Source: Lachnospiraceae bacterium UBA1753
GTDB lineage: Bacteria > Bacillota > Clostridia > Lachnospirales > Lachnospiraceae
Assembly: GCA_002317595.1 (NCBI GenBank)
Contig: DCHL01000099.1
Coordinates: forward strand, 42,836-61,521
Length of the DNA stretch: 18,686 nt
Direction: 5' to 3'
This document shows, piece after piece, positions 14,740-18,686 of the stretch. Position 1 is the stretch's first letter, and each line of letters starts with the position of its first letter. The translations under genes and the position numbers were made by a program. The notes under the pieces are model-generated. The model saw nothing but the letters and a program-made list of their open reading frames with translations, did no database searches and was not told the DNA's origin.

Positions 14740-15651
14740 ATGAACGTAATGAATTTGATCAATGCTTTTCCCGGTGCGATTGCTCAGGGACTAATTTGGG
14801 GAATCATGGCAATCGGAGTGTATATCACCTTTCGTATCCTTGATATCGCCGACCTTTCAGTTGATGGCTCCCTCTGTACAGGTGGTGCGGTATGTATCAT
14901 GATGATGCAGGCTGGATTCAATGTATGGGTATCAATGCTGGTCGCTCTGCTTGCCGGAATGCTTGCAGGATTGGTTACCGGCGTATTTAACACCTTCTTT
15001 GGAATTCCTGCGATTCTTGCGGGAATCCTCACTCAGCTCGGATTATACTCAGTGAACCTCAAGATTATGGGCAAGGCCAATCAGGCTATTAATGTTGACA
15101 AGTATAACCTGCTTGTTTCGCTCAGATATATCAAGGGTGTTTCACTGATTAAGAATACAATTTTTGTTGTTGCAATACTGATTCTGGTTCTCATTGGTGT
15201 GCTCTACTGGTTCTTCGGAACTGAGCTTGGGTGTGCACTTAGAGCAACTGGATGTAACGAGAACATGGCAAGGGCACAGGGTATCAACACTGACAAGGGC
15301 AGGATTTTAGGTCTTGTTCTCTCTAACGGACTTGTTGCCATCGCTGGAGCACTTCTTGGACAGTATCAGGGATTTGCTGATATAAATATGGGAAGAGGTG
15401 CAATCGTAATCGGTCTTGCAGCGGTCATTATTGGGGAGGCCCTTTTTGGAAAACTCTTCGATAATTTTGCGTTCAAACTTTTTACTGTAGGTCTTGGTTC
15501 TGTCATCTACTATTTTGTGCTTCAGATTGTAATCTGGCTGGGAATAGATACAGATCTTCTGAAACTCTTGTCTGCACTGGTGGTTGCAATATTCCTGGCG
15601 GTTCCTACCTGGAAGAAGCGTTATTTCACCAAGGTCAAGAAGGAAGATTAG
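14740..15651 (+). CDS. ABC importer permease (TrpY-like, COG4120 type)
   Basis: This 303-residue integral membrane protein forms the transport channel of the importer. ATG 14740 is preferred because AAGGG lies at 14728-14732; the open frame extends upstream to a TTG at 14686, but that start falls inside the hairpin and lacks a binding site. Hydrophobic helices cover most of the length. Family-like segments include GAIAQGLIWGIMAIGVYITF (N-terminus), DIADLSVDGSLCTGGAV, FGIPAILAGILTQLGLYSVN, ELGCALRATGCNENMARAQG (the cytoplasmic loop expected to touch the ATPase) and GLAAVIIGEALFG. The pattern fits the branched-chain amino acid/BPD_transp_2 permease group. The stop codon's last base is the first base of the ATPase gene's GGAGG site, showing tight translational coupling. 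Confidence 0.92.
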   Translation: MNVMNLINAFPGAIAQGLIWGIMAIGVYITFRILDIADLSVDGSLCTGGAVCIMMMQAGFNVWVSMLVALLAGMLAGLVTGVFNTFFGIPAILAGILTQLGLYSVNLKIMGKANQAINVDKYNLLVSLRYIKGVSLIKNTIFVVAILILVLIGVLYWFFGTELGCALRATGCNENMARAQGINTDKGRILGLVLSNGLVAIAGALLGQYQGFADINMGRGAIVIGLAAVIIGEALFGKLFDNFAFKLFTVGLGSVIYYFVLQIVIWLGIDTDLLKLLSALVVAIFLAVPTWKKRYFTKVKKED

Positions 15652-15663
15652 GAGGTGCGATAG

Positions 15664-16458
15664 ATGTTAGAGCTTATAAATATCAGTAAAACATTCAACC
15701 CCGGCACTGTGAATGAGAAGCAGGCACTTCAGGGAGTAAACCTCACTCTTGAGGACGGCGATTTCGTCACTGTAATCGGTGGAAACGGAGCCGGAAAGTC
15801 TACAATGCTTAATGCCATTGCTGGTGTGTGGCCAGTGGATTCAGGAAAAATCTTAATTGATGGACAGGATGTGACTGCACTTCCTGAGTACAAGAGGGCA
15901 CAGTTCCTGGGCCGTGTGTTCCAGGATCCTATGACAGGAACAGCTGCGACAATGGGAATTGATGAGAATCTTGCTCTTGCAATGAGACGTGGACAGAGCA
16001 GGACTCTTAAGGTAGGACTTAAGAAGGACGAGAGAGATAATTACAGGGAACTCCTAAAGGGTCTCGGTCTCGGACTTGAGGACAGACTTACATCAAAGGT
16101 TGGACTTCTTTCTGGTGGACAGAGACAGGCACTTACCCTTCTGATGGCAACCCTCAAGAGACCTAAGCTCCTTCTTCTCGATGAGCATACTGCAGCGCTT
16201 GACCCTAAGACTGCAGCGAAGGTCCTGCAGACAACTGATGAGATTATCGCAAGAGACAATCTTACAACCCTGATGATCACCCACAACATGAAGGATGCCA
16301 TTGCCCACGGCAATAGGCTCATCATGATGATGGAAGGAAAAATAATTCTTGATATCAAGGGTGAGGAGAAGAAAAATCTTACCGTTGAGGATCTGCTTCA
16401 CAAGTTCGAAGAGGTGAGCGGAGAGCAGTTCGCAAGTGATAAGGCTATTCTGGGATAG
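15664..16458 (+). CDS. ABC importer ATP-binding protein (TrpZ-like, COG1101 type)
   Basis: This 264-residue cytoplasmic ATPase powers the importer. All core motifs are present: Walker A GGNGAGKST (39-47), Q-loop glutamine Q87 in VFQDPM, signature LSGGQRQ (149-155), Walker B LLLLDE (169-174) followed by H175, D-loop AALD (177-180) and switch histidine H207 in ITHNM. The acidic KKDERDNYRELL stretch between Q-loop and signature belongs to the helical subdomain. GGAGG (15651-15655) overlaps the permease stop, with ATG 15664 at 8-nt spacing. No terminator was found between this gene and the hydrolase 82 nt downstream, so read-through is possible. Confidence 0.95.
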   Translation: MLELINISKTFNPGTVNEKQALQGVNLTLEDGDFVTVIGGNGAGKSTMLNAIAGVWPVDSGKILIDGQDVTALPEYKRAQFLGRVFQDPMTGTAATMGIDENLALAMRRGQSRTLKVGLKKDERDNYRELLKGLGLGLEDRLTSKVGLLSGGQRQALTLLMATLKRPKLLLLDEHTAALDPKTAAKVLQTTDEIIARDNLTTLMITHNMKDAIAHGNRLIMMMEGKIILDIKGEEKKNLTVEDLLHKFEEVSGEQFASDKAILG

Positions 16459-16540
16459 TTTAGTCTTTGAAGTGTCATGAATAAATTTTCAAAACATATC
16501 AGTTCGCAGTTTAAGAATCCACGGGGAATAGGTGGAAAGG

Positions 16541-17338
16541 ATGAAATTAGCACTTGCGCAGATGCGCAATTCGGGAAATATACAGAGCAATTTATGTAAG
16601 AGCCTTGATTTTATTCGTGAAGCATCTTTGAATGGGGCGGATCTAATACTGTTTCCTGAGGTGCAGTTGACAGAATTCTTTCCGCAGTACGAAGGAAGAG
16701 ATGTCTCGAGTTATGGCCTTGAAGTGTCTTCGGACATTGTGAGAGAATTTCAGGATTCGTGCAGAAAAAATCATATAATGGCTGTGCCGAATATATATTT
16801 AAAAGAAAATAATAAATTCTACGATGCAAGCCTGTTGATTGATAAGAACGGTGAAATCAGCGGAATACAGAAGATGGTTCATATTGCCCAGGCCAGGCAA
16901 TTTTACGAACAGGACTATTACGAACCGTCAGATAGTGGATTTCATGTTTTTGATACAGAATACGGAAAAATTGGAATTGTAGTGTGCTTTGACAGACATT
17001 ATCCAGAGAGTATCAGGACAGAGGCACTTATGGGAGCAGATCTGATTCTGATTCCAACGGTTAATACAAAATCAGAGCCTTCAGAGATGTTTGAGTGGGA
17101 ATTGAGAGTTCAGGCTTTCCAGAACAGTATTTGTATCGCCATGTGCAATCGTGTTGGCGTTGAGGATGAGATGGAATTTTCCGGAGAGTCAATCGTAGTT
17201 GATGCAATTGGAGAAGTATTAGTGAAGGCTGATGATGAAGAGCAAATCCTCTATGTGGGTATTGACCTTGAACAATCCGCATTGGTGAGAAATGCTAAGC
17301 CTTACACACAGCTTCGTAAGAAGGAATTCTATTTGTAG
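16541..17338 (+). CDS. Nitrilase-superfamily carbon-nitrogen hydrolase
   Basis: This 265-residue cytoplasmic enzyme should hydrolyse an amide, nitrile or N-carbamoyl bond. The catalytic triad is visible: E40 in LILFPE, K111 in SGIQKMV and C149 in GIVVCFDRHYPES. Length and the CFDRHYPE motif place it nearer to N-carbamoyl amidase/omega-amidase-like branches than to true nitrilases, but the substrate is not determinable. ATG 16541 is chosen because MKLALAQMRN is the usual family N-terminus and AGGTGG lies at 16530-16535; a GTG at 16532 would add three residues. It follows the importer ATPase by 82 nt on the same strand, and may act on imported material, an inference from position only. Its codon choice is more AT-rich than the importer genes, so it may be separately regulated. 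Confidence 0.92.
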   Translation: MKLALAQMRNSGNIQSNLCKSLDFIREASLNGADLILFPEVQLTEFFPQYEGRDVSSYGLEVSSDIVREFQDSCRKNHIMAVPNIYLKENNKFYDASLLIDKNGEISGIQKMVHIAQARQFYEQDYYEPSDSGFHVFDTEYGKIGIVVCFDRHYPESIRTEALMGADLILIPTVNTKSEPSEMFEWELRVQAFQNSICIAMCNRVGVEDEMEFSGESIVVDAIGEVLVKADDEEQILYVGIDLEQSALVRNAKPYTQLRKKEFYL

Positions 17339-17368
17339 AAATGTTAGATTGGATTCGAAAACGAAAAA

Positions 17369-17440
17369 AGCCGGGGCAGTTGCCTTAATTCAAAAGTGAT
17401 AATAGAGCCGGGGCAGTTGCCTCGGCTCGGTTTTGTTTTA
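17369..17440. terminator. Bidirectional terminator with a duplicated arm
   Basis: GAGCCGGGGC (17405-17414) pairs with GCCTCGGCTC (17419-17428) over 10 bp around an AGTT loop, followed by TTTTGTTTT on the plus strand, giving strong termination after the hydrolase gene. A second, identical 17-nt copy of the left arm, loop and inner right arm (AGCCGGGGCAGTTGCCT) lies at 17369-17385. On the minus strand that copy is followed by a run of T, so it can end transcripts from the convergent nuclease gene. Confidence 0.9.
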
Positions 17441-17457
17441 TGCGTTACTATCAGGTA

Positions 17458-17745
17458 TTATTTATGAGTGCGTTTATACTCTTCGAACTCAGCCAGCAAA
17501 GATGCGTAGTTGGAGTCCTTCTCGGACAGCAGCGAGTCTTTTTCGGACAGCAGCGAGTCCTTCTCGGACAGCAGCGAGTCTTTTTCAGACAACAGCGAGT
17601 CCTTCTCTGCGATTTCAGCCCTCTGAGCCTCTATAGTTTCTTCGCACTGGTGTAAACGTCTATAGTATTCTTCGCGTCTGCGAGCTTCTTCCTGAATGTC
17701 AAAATTGTTAAAAAGCGACTGGATTTTTTCAACTGTTGCAACCAT
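17458..17745 (-). CDS. Intragenic C-terminal protein of the Rpn gene (RpnS-like antitoxin candidate)
   Basis: An in-frame ATG at 17745 (Met210 of the full-length protein) is preceded by a perfect AAGGAGG (17754-17760) at 8-nt spacing, better placed than the site of the full-length gene. Translation from it would give a 95-residue protein: a helical start MVATVEKIQSLF, a charged stretch EEARRREEYYRR, four EKDSLLS heptads and a short tail. It lacks the whole nuclease core. Published work on Rpn proteins describes exactly such separately translated C-terminal domains (RpnS) that bind and neutralise the full-length toxin and that carry a helix with a variable number of short repeats. Expression here is predicted from sequence only; I see no clear internal promoter, so it may be made from the same mRNA. 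Confidence 0.65.
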   Translation of the reverse strand: MVATVEKIQSLFNNFDIQEEARRREEYYRRLHQCEETIEAQRAEIAEKDSLLSEKDSLLSEKDSLLSEKDSLLSEKDSNYASLLAEFEEYKRTHK

Positions 17746-18372
17746 AAACGGATCCTCCTTTGCGATATTCTGCAAGTCCTCCCAGGATTTGGCAGTGATC
17801 AATTTACACCAGGCATCGAGCTTGAAGGATTTGTCCTGGGCTGTTGCCTCGTCAATTCGCTTCAAGTTTACCACGGAAAGCTTAAAATTGTCACTATAGA
17901 TTTGGGTGTGGTCCTGATTGGTGAGCTGAAATGTATCGTAGAATTTATTGTTTTCCCTGAAGACGTCAAAGCATGTGAAACTGATTTGGTGGAGCTGTAT
18001 GATTTCGGAGTAATCCTGTCCCTTTTGCAGCCCATCGAAGGATCTGGAGGAGTAGGAGAGTGTCCTATCGGTCCAGTTGCCCTCGTTCCTAACCTGCATT
18101 TCAAGATTTAATACTTTTTTGTTGTTCACAGTAACTCTTACATCGAGATAGAAATCCTTGCTTGCAATTGACTTGCCAAGAATAATTGGGTTGGTCACCT
18201 GGACATCAATCAGTTCCGGCTCAATCATCAGAAGCGCGCTGACTAACCCAGTGCGAGCCTCGGGGCATTCCTGCAGGACAGCCTTGAACATGTAATCGTT
18301 AGTCATGTTATAGGGAATAGGTCCGGTCAGCTGTTTTGAACAGGGCATTATTTGGTTGTTGTTTTTGTGCAT
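17458..18372 (-). CDS. Rpn family PD-(D/E)XK nuclease (PDDEXK_2 type), RpnL-like
   Basis: This 304-residue protein is related to the recombination-promoting nucleases often annotated as PD-(D/E)XK nuclease family transposases. The N-terminal part has NMTNDYMFKAVL, near residues 22-33, and the nuclease core SKDFYLDVRVTVNNKKVLNL with probable catalytic D77, then E91 and Q93 in LEMQV, an ExQ form common in this family. A helical region follows, and residues about 256-287 are EKDSLLS heptads. ATG 18372 is preferred over an in-frame TTG at 18378: AAGGAGG lies at 18383-18389, 10 nt before the ATG and only 4 nt before the TTG. It has its own promoter and structured leader and runs convergent to the hydrolase gene. 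Rpn proteins in other phyla are toxic nucleases acting in phage defence; that role here is inferred. Confidence 0.9.
   Translation of the reverse strand: MHKNNNQIMPCSKQLTGPIPYNMTNDYMFKAVLQECPEARTGLVSALLMIEPELIDVQVTNPIILGKSIASKDFYLDVRVTVNNKKVLNLEMQVRNEGNWTDRTLSYSSRSFDGLQKGQDYSEIIQLHQISFTCFDVFRENNKFYDTFQLTNQDHTQIYSDNFKLSVVNLKRIDEATAQDKSFKLDAWCKLITAKSWEDLQNIAKEDPFMVATVEKIQSLFNNFDIQEEARRREEYYRRLHQCEETIEAQRAEIAEKDSLLSEKDSLLSEKDSLLSEKDSLLSEKDSNYASLLAEFEEYKRTHK
17513..17608 (-). repeat. 21-bp tandem repeats coding for EKDSLLS heptads
   Basis: Four full units (17513-17533, 17534-17554, 17555-17575, 17576-17596) and a partial fifth are nearly identical. Units 1 and 3 are the same; units 2 and 4 share a variant (TCTTTTTC in place of TCCTTCTC), so the array also has a 42-bp higher-order period. 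This points to recent duplication of a two-unit block. The coded heptads suit an amphipathic, coiled-coil-like helix. Confidence 0.95.
17754..17760 (-). promoter_or_regulatory. Internal ribosome binding site of the RpnS-like frame
   Basis: The minus strand reads AAGGAGG, then 8 nt, then ATG at 17745. It lies inside the nuclease gene, coding for the Ala-Lys-Glu-Asp stretch before Met210. A full seven-base match to the anti-Shine-Dalgarno sequence at ideal spacing is unlikely by chance at the boundary of the C-terminal domain. Confidence 0.75.
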
Positions 18373-18381
18373 AGGCAAAAT

Positions 18382-18389
18382 ACCTCCTT
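18382..18389 (-). promoter_or_regulatory. Ribosome binding site of the full-length Rpn gene
   Basis: The minus strand reads AAGGAGGT, followed by the TTG at 18378 and the ATG at 18372. Spacing decides for the ATG (10 nt from GGAGG) over the TTG (4 nt). Confidence 0.85.
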
Positions 18390-18414
18390 GTAAAAGAATA
18401 GATTTGAAAACTTG

Positions 18415-18477
18415 GGGATAGTGTCAAACCTGACAAAGATGTGATATCCCGACGTGTCTCCTGCCGAAGAATGGCGT
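18415..18477 (-). promoter_or_regulatory. Structured 5' leader of the Rpn gene (two predicted stem-loops)
   Basis: Reading the minus strand, GACG (18477-18474) can pair with CGTC and, inside it, GCC with GGC around a 7-nt loop. Next, GGGATA (18450-18445) pairs with TATCCC (18420-18415), enclosing TGTCA/TGACA with a GGTT loop. Both lie between the promoter and the ribosome binding site. TGTCA-N4-TGACA could alternatively be a DNA operator. No T tail follows, so these are not terminators. Confidence 0.45.
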
Positions 18478-18496
18478 CATCAACAAGAGTGAATGT

Positions 18497-18525
18497 ATGA
18501 TAGCATATTATTATGTTGTCTACAA
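18497..18525 (-). promoter_or_regulatory. Sigma-A type promoter of the Rpn gene
   Basis: The minus strand carries TTGTAG (18525-18520), a 17-nt spacer and TATCAT (18502-18497). Transcription would start near 18490, giving a leader of about 115 nt. Confidence 0.7.
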
Positions 18526-18686
18526 TAAAAAGAAGTGTACAAAAATATTTTAGTATAAATGATTTCCTTAATTTTCTCATGAATTTCCTGAATTTGGAGA
18601 ATTATTCAATTTTATGAGACATCACGAATACAACGGAGATTTCTGTAAATCAATACCGTCGTTGTAAAAACAACCTAATCAGAGAG
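18526..18686. other. AT-rich right-edge region without a supported gene
   Basis: No convincing coding frame is seen here. The only structure is a nested inverted repeat: ACAACG (18630-18635) with CGTTGT (18660-18665), enclosing GATTT (18638-18642) with AAATC (18647-18651). Neither strand has a T tail after it, so it does not look like a terminator. Confidence 0.4.

Noticed and set aside
17513..17608. Short regularly spaced repeats that could suggest a CRISPR array
   Set aside because: The 21-bp units abut with no spacers, keep reading frame and encode EKDSLLS heptads inside a nuclease gene.
18308..18580. 90-codon minus-strand frame across the Rpn leader
   Set aside because: It begins upstream of the predicted promoter, lacks a ribosome binding site and overlaps the strong start of the Rpn gene in another frame.
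1..18686. tRNA, rRNA or replication origin
   Set aside because: No cloverleaf-like, rRNA-like or DnaA-box cluster was noticed by eye; a covariance-model search (tRNAscan-SE, Infernal with Rfam) would be needed to be certain.

Overview
The window looks like chromosomal DNA from a low-to-moderate GC Gram-positive of the class Clostridia, most likely a Lachnospiraceae member. The reasons are strong AGGAGG-type ribosome binding sites, very large secreted proteins built from Ig-like and beta-grasp-like repeats, a zinc-binding DUF2225 protein typical of Firmicutes, and a Firmicute-type Rpn/PDDEXK nuclease gene. This placement is inferred from gene content only; no rRNA or tRNA gene was seen.

Layout, left to right. 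Positions 1-60 carry a 26-bp tandem repeat that could be the end of an insertion sequence just outside the window. Next come a secreted protein with Big_2-like Ig domains (180-1889), a strong hairpin, and a consensus promoter driving glnS (2123-3787). A DUF2225 zinc-ribbon gene (3851-4702) ends in a clear terminator. A 2202-residue secreted repeat protein (4804-11412) fills a third of the window and is also closed by a terminator. A polytopic O-antigen ligase/polymerase-like membrane protein (11528-13426) follows. Then come a three-gene ABC importer of the TrpXYZ/COG2984-COG4120-COG1101 type (13569-16458) and a nitrilase-superfamily hydrolase (16541-17338). A bidirectional terminator separates these from a convergent Rpn/PD-(D/E)XK nuclease gene on the minus strand (17458-18372).

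How the genes may work together. The importer genes have the expected order: lipoprotein, permease, ATPase. The hydrolase may process an imported amide or carbamoyl compound, but that link rests on proximity alone. The secreted and membrane proteins (180-1889, 4804-11412, 11528-13426) suggest a cell-surface theme. All three carry short acidic Ser-Glu-rich tandem repeats on the outside of the cell.

The most interesting item is in the Rpn gene. Inside it, in frame, lies a perfect AAGGAGG ribosome binding site 8 nt before an ATG at 17745. It would produce a separate 95-residue C-terminal protein containing four EKDSLLS heptads encoded by near-identical 21-bp repeats. This is the layout described for Rpn genes-within-genes toxin-antitoxin phage-defence systems, here in a Firmicute-type member with a structured 5' leader. 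Second in interest is the giant protein, whose first 1570 residues read as about 14 very divergent ~100-residue modules sharing an SGD-type turn, a repeat I cannot assign to a named family.
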